Below, piece by piece: positions 1-8,990 of a DNA stretch of 11,751 bases (the stretch's first letter is position 1; each line of letters begins with the position of its first letter). The DNA lies in the NCBI GenBank assembly GCA_947491605.1, contig CANLJW010000033.1:1-11751 (forward strand). Reading direction: 5' to 3'. Under the pieces are notes generated by a model. The model did no database searches and was not told where the DNA came from. It worked only from the letters and a program-made list of their open reading frames with translations. The DNA is from UBA7398 sp947491605. Lineage in GTDB: Bacteria; Actinomycetota; Actinomycetes; Nanopelagicales; Nanopelagicaceae. The position numbers and the translations under genes were made by a program.

Positions 1-38
1 GTATCCACGGCCAATATAATGGGAGATTTATTCGGCAT
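1..38 (-). CDS. pyrF: Orotidine 5'-phosphate decarboxylase, N-terminal fragment (runs off left edge)
   Basis: Only the first 12 codons plus two bases are present. An ATG at 38-36 opens a frame reading MPNKSPIILAVD, out of frame with pyrD and overlapping its end by 11 bases. A short lead followed by a hydrophobic strand ending in an Ala-Val-Asp or Ala-Leu-Asp is how PyrF proteins begin: this is beta strand 1 of the barrel, carrying the first substrate-binding Asp. PyrF decarboxylates OMP to UMP, the last step of the pathway encoded upstream, and pyrF commonly ends actinobacterial pyr operons. A weak GGA lies about 6 bases upstream of the ATG, so translation is probably coupled to pyrD. The call rests on a very short peptide plus context. 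The catalytic Lys/Asp region lies outside the window. Confidence 0.75.
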   Translation of the reverse strand, partial: MPNKSPIILAVD

Positions 39-978
39 TTTCATTCCGATGTGCAAATCCAACCGCTTCCTTGAATGTAGTAAAACCACGTTCTATTAAT
101 AGATTAGCTAACTCATCTTTAATTTTTATCACTGCGTTTGGATTTCCAAAAGTTGCAGTGCCAACTGAAATCCCGCTAGCGCCGGCCAAAACCATTTCCA
201 GTGCATCAACGCCACTTGCAACCCCGCCCATTCCCAGAATAGGAATCTTAGGAAATGCTTGATGAACTTGATAAATGGCGCGTACGGCTACTGGTCGAAT
301 CGCTGGGCCTGATAGTCCCCCAGTTTTTCCACCCAATTTTGGCCGCATCGTATCGACATCAATTACCATTCCTAGCAAGGTATTGATTAAAGCTAAACCA
401 TCCGCACCTGCCGAAATAACTTCGTTAGCAATCGCAACGATATCGGTAACGTCAGGCGATAATTTAACGATGATTGGTAATTCACCACCTAAAACTCGAC
501 GAACTACTTCGACAACAGAGCGCGATGCGATTGGATCACAGGCAAAAACTTGGCCACGATTTTCTACATTGGGGCAGGAAATATTAACTTCCAGCGCAGA
601 AAGTCCAGGAACACCGCGAAGCCGTCGTGCCAACGAACCATAATCATCAACGCTCTCTCCCGCAATCGAAATTATTATCCGAGCGCCAGATTTTTGTAAA
701 AATGGAATATCTTCTCCAATAAATTGATCAATTCCAGGCCCTTGTAATCCGATCGAATTAAGCATCCCTGATGGAGTTTCCGCCATTCGGGGGGTGGGCC
801 TGCCAGATCGGGCTCTTACCATTATGGACTTAGTAACTACCGCACCAATCTCCCCCAACGGAAAAAATTGGGCGAGTTCTTTACCCGATCCAGCACAACC
901 ACTTGCAGTGAATATCGGATTAGGAAAAAGGGCGTTTTGAAAATTAGTGCTGTAATTAAAATTAGACATTTGGCGCAC
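28..978 (-). CDS. pyrD: Dihydroorotate dehydrogenase class 1B, catalytic (FMN) subunit
   Basis: Oxidises dihydroorotate to orotate. In class 1B enzymes, electrons pass from FMN here to the FAD and [2Fe-2S] of PyrK and then to NAD+. The 316-residue protein has the class 1B layout. An early PIFTASG strand is at about 21-27 and a TKS lysine at about 50. The catalytic-loop Cys135 is in NISCPNV (class 2 enzymes use Ser), Lys172 is in VKLSP, and the GMGGVASG phosphate-binding loop is at about 249-256. Length fits the family (about 305-315). It follows the PyrK gene directly, which supports 1B over 1A. Start choice: the GTG at 978 has AGGAA six bases upstream, while the in-frame ATG at 969 lies too far from it. 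The GTG start overlaps the end of pyrK by 17 bases. The stop codon overlaps the pyrF start. Confidence 0.95.
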   Translation of the reverse strand: MRQMSNFNYSTNFQNALFPNPIFTASGCAGSGKELAQFFPLGEIGAVVTKSIMVRARSGRPTPRMAETPSGMLNSIGLQGPGIDQFIGEDIPFLQKSGARIIISIAGESVDDYGSLARRLRGVPGLSALEVNISCPNVENRGQVFACDPIASRSVVEVVRRVLGGELPIIVKLSPDVTDIVAIANEVISAGADGLALINTLLGMVIDVDTMRPKLGGKTGGLSGPAIRPVAVRAIYQVHQAFPKIPILGMGGVASGVDALEMVLAGASGISVGTATFGNPNAVIKIKDELANLLIERGFTTFKEAVGFAHRNENAE

Positions 979-1822
979 CGTATGTTCCTGCAGGGATTTT
1001 TCCGCCAGAATTCCAAATTACATTCGCGCCATCCATCACTGGTCCATCTATACAACTACGCGACATTTTTATTACCCCGGCTTCATCACGCAACGGCACT
1101 ACGCAGGTCATGCAAACGCCAATGCCGCATGCCATAGATTCTTCAACTGCACATTGATGCATAATCCCAGTTTGGGTAGCGATATCTTGGATAGCCGCCA
1201 ACATCGCCATCGGACCGCAAGAGTAAATAATATCTACGTTATGACGCTCGATCAGTCCAGGTAAAACCGAAACCACTTGCCCTTTAGTACCAGCGCTGCC
1301 ATCATCAGTAGTGATTGTCATCGAGTTGACTGCGCGCTTTCCCTCAAGCGGAGCATAAATCTTTCCGGCTGAAGAGGCGCCAAGCACCATATCTACCCGC
1401 GAACCACCATCTTTTAATAATTCAGCGAGACCAAATAACGGTGCAGAACCGTAACCCCCACCTACTAACAACGCATTTACTGGTTCTGTTGGGATACCAA
1501 AATTAGTACCGAGCGGTCCGACCATGTCCACGGTTGCATGCATTGGTAACGCAGTTAACCACTTACTTCCTTGACCGTGTGGCGCAACCACGAGTTCTAA
1601 GGTACCGCCGTAATTACCGCGATCATGTGTTCGATAAATTGCAAAAGCCCTCCGTAGCACCATCGCGCTTCCGGGACCACCAACGCTAATCGCAACGAAA
1701 TTGCCCGGCAAAGCATGTAGCGCCATATCCCCTACCGCAAAAATCATATGGTGGTAAGCGCCAACTTTCTTATTGCTTACTATTTCGACAGTACGTTGTT
1801 GGGCTCGACGATTAATTTTCAT
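962..1822 (-). CDS. pyrK: Dihydroorotate dehydrogenase electron-transfer subunit (FAD, [2Fe-2S])
   Basis: Partner of PyrD. It carries electrons from the FMN subunit through a [2Fe-2S] cluster and FAD to NAD+. Over 286 residues there is a ferredoxin-reductase-like FAD domain with LRRAFAIY at about 56-63 and GPLGTNF at 102-108. An NAD-binding strand and loop (LLVGGGYGSAP) is at about 118-128, with SCGPMAML at about 201-208. The C-terminal cluster ligands are Cys232, Cys237, Cys240 and Cys257, spaced C-x4-C-x2-C-x16-C, as in PyrK. The protein is somewhat longer than the usual 255-265 residues, with a Gly/Pro-containing tail after the last Cys. I place the start at the ATG at 1822, whose ATGA overlaps the carB stop. 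A TTG at 1831 is an in-frame alternative without better support. No strong Shine-Dalgarno is visible, so coupling to carB is likely. Confidence 0.93.
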   Translation of the reverse strand: MKINRRAQQRTVEIVSNKKVGAYHHMIFAVGDMALHALPGNFVAISVGGPGSAMVLRRAFAIYRTHDRGNYGGTLELVVAPHGQGSKWLTALPMHATVDMVGPLGTNFGIPTEPVNALLVGGGYGSAPLFGLAELLKDGGSRVDMVLGASSAGKIYAPLEGKRAVNSMTITTDDGSAGTKGQVVSVLPGLIERHNVDIIYSCGPMAMLAAIQDIATQTGIMHQCAVEESMACGIGVCMTCVVPLRDEAGVIKMSRSCIDGPVMDGANVIWNSGGKIPAGTYGAPNV

Positions 1823-4800
1823 GACAACCAACTTTGTAATGAGCGAACCGCGAGTTGGTCATTTCGGAGAGATTGAATTCCAGCAACCGCAGCTTTAAAT
1901 CCAGGGATAGTTGTGATGCAAGGTAGTGAGCGTTGGATCGCGGCTGTTCTAATTAACCAGCCATCTTGTCTTGTGCCACGACCTAATGGGGTGTTGATAA
2001 TCAAATCAACTTTCCCAGAAGTAATTATTTCGACCGCTGACTCATCATTTGCGTTCCGTTCATCCTCGGAATGTTTGCGAACAGAGGTAGACACAACTCC
2101 GTTTGCAGCTAAATATGTATGTGTACCTGATGTGGCATAAATTTTGAAACCCATCGCAAATAATTTTTTTGCCGAGGAGAGCGCAGCGGATTTATCCTTT
2201 TCCGAGAGCGATAAGAACACCGAACCAGTTTGCGGTAATGGTCCAAAGGATGCAATCTGACTTTTTGCATAAGCAGCGCCAAAATTATCGGCTATCCCCA
2301 TTACTTCACCAGTAGAGCGCATTTCTGGACCAAGCACTGAATCCACGCCTTTCCCATCAGTTCTGCGGAATCTATTCCACGGGAGTACCGCCTCTTTGAC
2401 TGAAATCCCATGTGCTTTACCAACTTCAAGATTTGGCAGCATTTCAAGTTCTCGTAGTTGCGCAAGCGTTGCACCGACACAAATCCGTGCCGCTGCTTTT
2501 GCGAGTTGGACGCCGGTTGCTTTCGATACATAAGGCACAGTCCTAGATGCACGCGGATTGGCTTCCAATACATATAGTTGGTTTGCAGCTACGGCATATT
2601 GAATGTTAATTAGCCCGCGAACTCCAACTCCGCGCGCAATTTTTTCGGTGGCATCTCTAATTTCAAGCAATTGAGATGGCGTTAACGACATGCTCGGTAA
2701 CACACAGGCGGAATCTCCGGAATGGATACCGGCTTCTTCGATGTGTTCCATAACCCCCGCTAGATATAACGATTCACCATCGAAGAGCGCGTCCACATCA
2801 ATCTCAATCGCGTCATCCAAGAAACGGTCAATTAATACTGGATGATTTGGCGTTATCTCGGTGGCTTTGACAATAAAAGATTTCAACGATTCATCATCGT
2901 AAACAATTTCCATGCCTCGGCCGCCGAGTACAAACGAAGGCCTAACTAAAACTGGATAATTAATTCGGGTTGCCACGGCAACGGCTTCTTCAAACGAGAA
3001 CGCCATCCCGTACTCCGGCGCTCTTAATCCAGCTTCATTTAGAATTCGTCCGAATTCGCCCCGATCCTCAGCGAGGTTAATCGCGGCCGGGCTAGTTCCG
3101 AGAATTGTTACGCCGGCATCCAGTAAACCTTGAGCTAATCCCAGCGGGGTTTGACCACCTAATTGTGCGATTACTCCTAAAACTGGTCCAGCTAAAGTTT
3201 CAGCGTTAATAATTTCTAGAACATCTTCTAAAGTTAGCGGTTCAAAATAGAGGCGATCCGAAGTGTCATAATCGGTCGAAACCGTTTCTGGATTGCAATT
3301 CACCATAATAGTTTCATAGCCAGCTTCGCTTAATGTGAAAGAAGCATGCACGCAAGAGTAATCAAATTCTATTCCTTGGCCGATTCGATTCGGTCCTGAA
3401 CCTAAAATTATTACTGCTGGTTTGGTCCGTGGTTTAACTTCGCTCTCTTCCTCATAACTTGAATAGTGATAAGGCGTGAAAGCTTCAAATTCCGCAGCGC
3501 AAGTATCTACAGTTTTATAAACCGGTCGCAGCTCGAGCCGATGACGCAACCTACGTACTTCATCTTCTGATATCGCTCGCAGTGTTGAAATTTGCTGATC
3601 CGAAAAGCCCATCCGTTTTGCTTGTAATAATAATGGGCGGTCTAAATCTGAGGCAGCAGAAATATTCTTCGCCAACTCGTTGATTAGATCAATCTGGGTT
3701 AAGAACCAGATATCAATTTTAGTTGCGCTGTGTACTTCCGCTACTGACGCACCAAAGGCAAGGGCTTGTTGGACTTGGCGCAATCGAAATTCGGTGGGGG
3801 TTCTCATCAAATCTAAGAGCGTTGCCACATCTTGACTTGGGGTCTCCCACGAGAAACTGCTTCCCTTTTTTTCTAAAGAGCGGAGCGCCTTTTGCAAAGC
3901 TTCTGGAAAACTTCTGCCAATCGCCATTGCTTCACCTACGCTCTTCATGGTTGTGGTTAACCGAGGATCAGCTTCAGGGAATTTCTCAAAAGCAAATCTC
4001 GGCACTTTTACCACGATGTAATCCAGGGTTGGTTCAAAAGACGCCGGAGTCATTTTCGTAATGTCGTTTCTAATTTCATCTAACGAATAGCCGATCGCTA
4101 ACTTAGTAGCAATTTTTGCGATTGGAAAACCAGTAGCTTTTGATGCTAAAGCGCTGGAACGGGAAACTCTGGGATTCATTTCGATCACAACAATGCGGCC
4201 ATCAAGAGGGTTGATTGCAAATTGGATATTACAACCTCCAGTTGCCACGCCAACTTCACGGATGATCTTTATTGATAAATTGCGGAGGTTTTGGAACTCA
4301 ACATCTGTCAAAGTTAAAGCAGGCGCTACCGTTATTGAATCCCCCGTATGAACGCCCATCGGATCAATATTTTCAATACTACAAACAATTACCACATTGT
4401 CGTTATGATCTCGCATTACCTCTAATTCAAACTCTTTCCAACCTAAAATAGATTCTTCTAGCAATACTTCAGAAGTAGGACTATGGCGTAATCCAGCTCC
4501 AGCAATCAACTCTAAATCTTCGCGATTAAAAGCAATTCCAGAACCTAGTCCCCCCATAGTGAAAGAGGGCCGAACAACTACCGGATAATTTAATTCTGTT
4601 GCTGCCTTATAACAATCAGAGATCGTATGACAGACCACAGATTTAGCGGATTCGCCACCAATTTTCGCCACAATGCTTCGGAAAATTTCGCGATTCTCAC
4701 CACGTTCAATCGCATCAACATCAGCTCCAATTAATTTGGTGCCATATTTTTCTAACAATCCAGCGCTATGTAAACCAATCGCGGCGTTAAGCGCGGTTTG

Positions 4801-5076
4801 TCCACCTAAGGTAGCCAAAATCGCATCCGGACGTTCTTTAGCGATAATTTCTTCAAGAAACTGGGTAGTTATCGGTTCTATATAAGTCGCATCAGCAAAT
4901 TCTGGATCAGTCATGATGGTCGCGGGATTCGAGTTCACTAAAATTACGCGGATTCCTTCGGCACGCAATACTCGGCAAGCTTGGGTTCCGGAATAATCAA
5001 ATTCGCATGCTTGTCCGATAACGATCGGACCGCTACCAATTACTAAAACACTTTTAATCGATGGATCCTTAGGCAC
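1819..5076 (-). CDS. carB: Carbamoyl-phosphate synthase large subunit
   Basis: Makes carbamoyl phosphate from bicarbonate, two ATP and ammonia channelled from CarA, feeding both pyrimidine and arginine synthesis. The 1085-residue length is normal (E. coli 1073). The first ATP-grasp half covers about 1-400, with GSGPIVIGQACEFDYSG at 14-30 and the metal-binding EMNPRVSRS at 299-307. An oligomerisation segment covers about 400-550. The second half covers about 551-935, with GSGPNRIGQGIEFDYS at 559-574 and EANPRASR at 838-845. A C-terminal MGS-like allosteric domain covers about 945-1085, with YATSGTHTYL at 980-989 and NTPLGRGTRQDG at 1028-1039. No domain is missing. The GTG start at 5076 has GGAG five bases upstream, inside the end of carA, and overlaps carA by 8 bases. 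The MGS domain suggests allosteric control by UMP, ornithine or IMP as in known enzymes, but this cannot be judged from sequence alone. Confidence 0.98.
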   Translation of the reverse strand: MPKDPSIKSVLVIGSGPIVIGQACEFDYSGTQACRVLRAEGIRVILVNSNPATIMTDPEFADATYIEPITTQFLEEIIAKERPDAILATLGGQTALNAAIGLHSAGLLEKYGTKLIGADVDAIERGENREIFRSIVAKIGGESAKSVVCHTISDCYKAATELNYPVVVRPSFTMGGLGSGIAFNREDLELIAGAGLRHSPTSEVLLEESILGWKEFELEVMRDHNDNVVIVCSIENIDPMGVHTGDSITVAPALTLTDVEFQNLRNLSIKIIREVGVATGGCNIQFAINPLDGRIVVIEMNPRVSRSSALASKATGFPIAKIATKLAIGYSLDEIRNDITKMTPASFEPTLDYIVVKVPRFAFEKFPEADPRLTTTMKSVGEAMAIGRSFPEALQKALRSLEKKGSSFSWETPSQDVATLLDLMRTPTEFRLRQVQQALAFGASVAEVHSATKIDIWFLTQIDLINELAKNISAASDLDRPLLLQAKRMGFSDQQISTLRAISEDEVRRLRHRLELRPVYKTVDTCAAEFEAFTPYHYSSYEEESEVKPRTKPAVIILGSGPNRIGQGIEFDYSCVHASFTLSEAGYETIMVNCNPETVSTDYDTSDRLYFEPLTLEDVLEIINAETLAGPVLGVIAQLGGQTPLGLAQGLLDAGVTILGTSPAAINLAEDRGEFGRILNEAGLRAPEYGMAFSFEEAVAVATRINYPVLVRPSFVLGGRGMEIVYDDESLKSFIVKATEITPNHPVLIDRFLDDAIEIDVDALFDGESLYLAGVMEHIEEAGIHSGDSACVLPSMSLTPSQLLEIRDATEKIARGVGVRGLINIQYAVAANQLYVLEANPRASRTVPYVSKATGVQLAKAAARICVGATLAQLRELEMLPNLEVGKAHGISVKEAVLPWNRFRRTDGKGVDSVLGPEMRSTGEVMGIADNFGAAYAKSQIASFGPLPQTGSVFLSLSEKDKSAALSSAKKLFAMGFKIYATSGTHTYLAANGVVSTSVRKHSEDERNANDESAVEIITSGKVDLIINTPLGRGTRQDGWLIRTAAIQRSLPCITTIPGFKAAVAGIQSLRNDQLAVRSLQSWLS

Positions 5077-6184
5077 GTGCGCTCCGCATCAAATCTGCAA
5101 AATCATCAAAAAGGTAGTTAGCATCATGTGGACCAGCTGCCGCTTCTGGGTGGTATTGCACGCTAAATGCTGGCCGATCAATTAAGCGCAGGCCTTCTAC
5201 AACGCCATCGTTGAGAGAGATATGAGTAACTTCACCGGCTCCGTAAACAGTTGTGAACCGCGCTTCGGTCGGGGCTTCGACCGCAAAACCATGATTATGA
5301 GCGGTGATCTCAACCCGACCGGTCGTTTTATTTAAAACTGGTTGATTTATTCCGCGATGACCAAATTGCAATTTATACGTTTCAAAACCTAACGCACGAC
5401 CCAAAATTTGTTGGCCAAAACAAATTCCAAAAATAGGAAGTTTACGTTCTAAAATTTCGCGCACTAGCTCAATTACACCGTGCATTGTGGCTGGATCTCC
5501 CGGCCCATTTGATAAAAAAACGCCATCTGGGTTAAGCGTTTCGATATCTGCGATGGTAGTTGTAATTGGTAGTACATGAACTTCCATGCCGCGGGCAGCC
5601 ATATTTCTTGGCGTAGCAGCTTTAATTCCAAGATCAATCGCAGCAACTTTAAATTCAATGGCAACACCCTCAGGTGGCGAAATTACATATGGTTTCGCAG
5701 TTGAAACATCTTCCGATAAAAAAGCTCCGCTCATCGCTGGCGCTTGTCGAACGCGAATCACCATCTCTTCACGGGTTAGTTCCATTTTTGAAAAAATTCC
5801 CACGCGCATTGCGCCACGATCTCGGATATGTCGAGTTAACGCTCTGGTATCTATCCCGCTAATTCCAACAACGTTAGCTTTTATTAGATCGCTTTCTAAA
5901 TCCGAGGTTGCACGCCAATTTGATGTAACTGGCGAAGGATTCCGCACCACAAAACCAGAAACCCAAATTTGGTTAGATTCTTCGTCGATTTTGTTCATTC
6001 CGGTGTTACCAATATGCGGTGCGGTCATAATCACAACTTGCTTATGATACGACGGGTCCGTAAGAGTTTCTTGGTAACCCGTCATGCCAGTAGTGAAAAC
6101 TGCTTCTCCGAAAGTTTCACCAGTCGCCGCCCAAGAATCCCCTTCGAAAATTCGACCATCATCAAGAACGAGAAAAGCTGACAT
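5069..6184 (-). CDS. carA: Carbamoyl-phosphate synthase small (glutaminase) subunit
   Basis: Hydrolyses glutamine and passes ammonia to CarB. The 371-residue protein has the CarA-specific N-terminal domain (LDDGRIFEG at about 7-15, GMTGYQETLTDPSY at about 33-46) and a C-terminal class I glutamine amidotransferase domain. The latter shows LSNGPGDP at about 224-231, the nucleophile Cys255 in GICFGQQ, FGHRGINQPV at about 274-283, and the His345/Glu347 of the triad in QYHPEA. All catalytic residues are present. The start is taken as the ATG at 6184, whose first base is the last base of the pyrC stop (TGATG), implying translation by re-initiation. A TTG three bases upstream is possible but less likely. 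It sits between pyrC and carB, with an 8-base overlap into carB. Confidence 0.98.
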   Translation of the reverse strand: MSAFLVLDDGRIFEGDSWAATGETFGEAVFTTGMTGYQETLTDPSYHKQVVIMTAPHIGNTGMNKIDEESNQIWVSGFVVRNPSPVTSNWRATSDLESDLIKANVVGISGIDTRALTRHIRDRGAMRVGIFSKMELTREEMVIRVRQAPAMSGAFLSEDVSTAKPYVISPPEGVAIEFKVAAIDLGIKAATPRNMAARGMEVHVLPITTTIADIETLNPDGVFLSNGPGDPATMHGVIELVREILERKLPIFGICFGQQILGRALGFETYKLQFGHRGINQPVLNKTTGRVEITAHNHGFAVEAPTEARFTTVYGAGEVTHISLNDGVVEGLRLIDRPAFSVQYHPEAAAGPHDANYLFDDFADLMRSARA

Positions 6185-7479
6185 CAAGAAACACTTACTA
6201 TTTTAGTATCACGCAAAACTTGTTTTCCGTTGTAAAAAACATCAGTCACAACTCCGGGAAGTTCCATCCCATGAAACGGGGTATTGCGGCTCTTGGACAT
6301 AGTTAAATCTTTATTCACGGTCCAGTTTTTATTCGGGTTAAACACTGTGATGTTTGCGGGATTTCCGATTGCTAACGCGTTCCCATGATCGGGGTAACCA
6401 GCTATTTTTGCGGGGGCTATTGAGAATCTATCTACTAGATCACTCCAACTCATCAATTTACTTGAGATCATGGTCTGGACCACAATCGAAAGTGCAGTTT
6501 CCAACCCAAGCATTCCGAATGATGCCGCGGGCCATTCGCACTCTTTACTCTCGGTTGGATGCGGTGCATGGTCGGTTGCAACAATATCGATAGTGCCATC
6601 TGCTAAACCTTCGCGGAGCGCTTCCACATCGCGGGCAGTTCTTAATGGTGGATTCACTTTATAGACTGGATCGTAACTTTGCGCCAATTCATCAGTTAAC
6701 AATAGGTGATGTGGTGTCACTTCTGCGGTCACATTAATTCCACGAACCTTAGCCCATCTAATTAATTCCACACCGCCGGCAGTTGTAACGTGGCAAACGT
6801 GCAGCCTTGATTGAACATGATCCGTCAGTAAAATGTCGCGAGCGATGATCGCTTCCTCTGCGACTGCGGGCCAACCTTTCAACCCAAGTTTGGCTGAAAT
6901 TTCGCCTTCATTCATTTGAGCGTCAATAGTAAGACGTGGTTCTTGTGCATGTTGTGCGATTACACCGTTGAACATTTTTACATATTCAAGAGCGCGCCGC
7001 ATAACTAACGGATCAAAAACGCAATGGCCATCATCGCTAAACATTCGTACTTTCGCCGCCGATTCGTGCATCGCTAAAATTTCAGCCAATTGTTTTCCGG
7101 CTTGACCTTGAGTTACCGCTCCAATTGGGAAAACATCACATAGGCCAGTAGCTTTCCCCAAACTAAATACTTGTTCAACCACCCCAGCAGTATCTGCAAC
7201 GGGATCCGTATTTGGCATCGCCGAGATCGCAGTGAAACCTCCAGCAACCGCAGCGCGGGCCCCACTTGCAACGGTCTCGGCATCTTCTTTGCCAGGTTCA
7301 CGAAGGTGTGTGTGCAGATCTACTAATCCCGGAATTACTATCGAGCCAGAGATATCAATAACGCTAGCGCCAGGTCCCGGAACTTTGCTAGAGATATCAG
7401 AAATTTTTTGATCAGTTATCGTTAAATTTATTTTTTCACCAGCGGCGTTTCTGCCACCCACTAACGAAATCTCTGACAT
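6184..7479 (-). CDS. pyrC: Dihydroorotase (type I, zinc amidohydrolase)
   Basis: Catalyses reversible cyclisation of N-carbamoyl-aspartate to dihydroorotate. The 431 residues match the type I (Bacillus-like) family. The metal-binding His56 and His58 lie in GLVDLHTHLREPG, and Asn90 is in MPNTDP. The metal-bridging Asp pair is in MFSDDGH at about 146-152, followed by His177 in QHAQE, His230 in HVCHVTTAGG and catalytic Asp303 in ATDHAPHP. These positions agree with those of type I enzymes, so it should be active rather than a pseudo-dihydroorotase. It abuts pyrB (TAA immediately followed by ATG). An AGGA six bases before the ATG lies inside the end of pyrB and fixes the start. The stop shares one base with the carA start. 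Confidence 0.97.
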   Translation of the reverse strand: MSEISLVGGRNAAGEKINLTITDQKISDISSKVPGPGASVIDISGSIVIPGLVDLHTHLREPGKEDAETVASGARAAVAGGFTAISAMPNTDPVADTAGVVEQVFSLGKATGLCDVFPIGAVTQGQAGKQLAEILAMHESAAKVRMFSDDGHCVFDPLVMRRALEYVKMFNGVIAQHAQEPRLTIDAQMNEGEISAKLGLKGWPAVAEEAIIARDILLTDHVQSRLHVCHVTTAGGVELIRWAKVRGINVTAEVTPHHLLLTDELAQSYDPVYKVNPPLRTARDVEALREGLADGTIDIVATDHAPHPTESKECEWPAASFGMLGLETALSIVVQTMISSKLMSWSDLVDRFSIAPAKIAGYPDHGNALAIGNPANITVFNPNKNWTVNKDLTMSKSRNTPFHGMELPGVVTDVFYNGKQVLRDTKIVSVS

Positions 7480-8457
7480 TTACATTCCTACTTTCTCGTT
7501 GCTCTCAATATTTGCCACCGCGGCTAATGGCGCGCCACCCAAAAGTAGATATAGCACCGCCATTCTTACGCTTACGCCGTTTGTAACTTGTTCAACGATC
7601 ACAGATTGCAGACTATCGGCGCTATCAGCTGAAATTTCCAAACCACGATTCATTGGACCGGGATGCATCACAAGTGCGGTTGGTCTTAATTTCTTTAACC
7701 GATCACTGTTCAATCCAAATTGTCGTGAATATTCGCGTTCACTCGGAAAGAAAAGCTCTGCCATGCGTTCTCGTTGGATTCGCAGCATCATCACTACATC
7801 TGAATGCGCAACAACTGCGTCCAATCCAAAGGCAACCTTTACTGGCCAATTTTCGACACCGACCGGAAGTAAAGTTGGTGGTGCAACTAAAGTTATTTCT
7901 GCGCCTAGTTTAGTTAGGAGCAACACGTTGCTGCGCGCAACTCGAGAATGTAAAACGTCACCCACGATAGCAACTTTTACACCCGTTAGATCCTTGTTCT
8001 CTGGCCGTAAATGTTTTCGTATCGTAAATGCATCTAAGAGCGCCTGTGTGGGATGTTCATGTGTACCATCGCCTGCGTTGATTACCGATCCTGTCATCCA
8101 TTGCTGATCAGCTAATCGCGCCGGAGCGCCAGATGCATTATGTCTAATAATTACCGCATCCGCCCCCATAGCTTGCAAAGTTAAAGCGGTGTCTTTCAAA
8201 CTTTCGCCTTTACTAAGGCTAGATCCTTTAGCAGAAAAGTTAATTACATCAGCGGACAACCGTTTCGCCGCCGCTTCGAACGAAATCCGCGTTCTAGTTG
8301 AATCTTCAAAAAATAAATTCACCACAGTGCGACCGCGTAAAGTTGGCAATTTTTTGACGGGCGCATCGGAAATTTTCGCTAATTCAGCTGCGGTATCTAG
8401 AATTAAAACCGCGTCATCATAGGTAAGATCGTTAATACTTAGAAGATGGCGCTTCAT
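7480..8457 (-). CDS. pyrB: Aspartate carbamoyltransferase catalytic subunit
   Basis: Transfers the carbamoyl group from carbamoyl phosphate to aspartate, the committed step of the pathway. The 325 residues show the carbamoyl-phosphate site EDSTRTRISFE at about 51-61, SKGESLKDT at 82-90 (with the active-site Lys83), HEHPTQALLD at 133-142, and an Asp/CP hinge region ending in MHPGPMNRGLEI. No pyrI regulatory-chain gene is nearby, which is usual outside enterobacteria and suggests an unregulated trimer with control mainly at the level of expression. The ATG at 8457 overlaps the pyrR stop as ATGA. An AAGG six bases upstream lies within the pyrR 3' end, so start and coupling are well supported. 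Confidence 0.98.
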   Translation of the reverse strand: MKRHLLSINDLTYDDAVLILDTAAELAKISDAPVKKLPTLRGRTVVNLFFEDSTRTRISFEAAAKRLSADVINFSAKGSSLSKGESLKDTALTLQAMGADAVIIRHNASGAPARLADQQWMTGSVINAGDGTHEHPTQALLDAFTIRKHLRPENKDLTGVKVAIVGDVLHSRVARSNVLLLTKLGAEITLVAPPTLLPVGVENWPVKVAFGLDAVVAHSDVVMMLRIQRERMAELFFPSEREYSRQFGLNSDRLKKLRPTALVMHPGPMNRGLEISADSADSLQSVIVEQVTNGVSVRMAVLYLLLGGAPLAAVANIESNEKVGM

Positions 8458-8984
8458 GCGTTACCTTCAATCAGCACTTCATCCAGACCATCAATTTCAG
8501 CAAGATGAACTTTTACAATCTCTTCTCTGGAAGTTGGAATGTTTTTACCCACGAAATCTGCGCGAATCGGGAGTTCTCGATGTCCGCGATCAATTAACAC
8601 CGCGAGTTGGACGCTATTTGGTCGACCCAGTTCTCCCAGAGCATCTAACGCAGCTCGGATGGTACGACCGGAGAAAAAGACATCATCAACTAAAATCACA
8701 TCGGTATTTTCAATTCCACCCGCAGGGATTTCCGTGGGCAATAACGGCTTAGGTGCACGCATTCTCAGATCATCCCGAAACATGGTGATATCTAAAGTGC
8801 CACGTGGGATTGGTTTTCCTTCGATTTGCGATATTAGATCTGCAACTCGGGCGGATAGAAACGCACCCCTAGTTGGGATACCAAGAACTACTAGATTTTC
8901 ACTACCGCGATTACGTTCAATAATTTCATGGGCGATGCGTCGTAAAGCGCGCGTGATATCGCCTTCGTTCATGACGTTAGTCAT
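8454..8984 (-). CDS. pyrR: PyrR: UMP-responsive RNA-binding regulator / uracil phosphoribosyltransferase
   Basis: First gene of the pyr operon. PyrR binds a conserved hairpin in pyr mRNA when UMP is high. Many members also convert uracil and PRPP to UMP. The 176-residue protein is a type I phosphoribosyltransferase fold with the PRPP loop at about 96-108 (VILVDDVFFSGRT), an early LGIPTRGAFL strand at 34-43, and the PyrR-typical DRGHRELPIRADFVGKNIPT at 132-151, rich in basic residues. Length is normal (about 175-190). The ATG at 8984 has a strong Shine-Dalgarno (GAAGGAG, minus strand 8997-8991) six bases away. An internal ATG at 8972 is less well placed. The Shine-Dalgarno itself lies in the lower stem of a candidate PyrR-binding hairpin, implying autoregulation. 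The gene ends in an ATGA overlap with pyrB. Confidence 0.97.
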   Translation of the reverse strand: MTNVMNEGDITRALRRIAHEIIERNRGSENLVVLGIPTRGAFLSARVADLISQIEGKPIPRGTLDITMFRDDLRMRAPKPLLPTEIPAGGIENTDVILVDDVFFSGRTIRAALDALGELGRPNSVQLAVLIDRGHRELPIRADFVGKNIPTSREEIVKVHLAEIDGLDEVLIEGNA

Positions 8985-8990
8985 TTTTTG

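Noticed and set aside
5586..6047. Plus-strand open frame (153 codons) opposite carA
   Set aside because: Antisense to carA, without family features. The same codon-shadow effect explains it, as for the smaller antisense frames over pyrD, carB, pyrR and aroQ.
7499..8107. Long plus-strand open frame (202 codons) opposite pyrB
   Set aside because: Fully antisense to a well-supported pyrB. The product is low-complexity Ser/Thr/Arg-rich with no recognisable motif, and no ribosome-binding site was seen. It is a shadow of pyrB codon usage.
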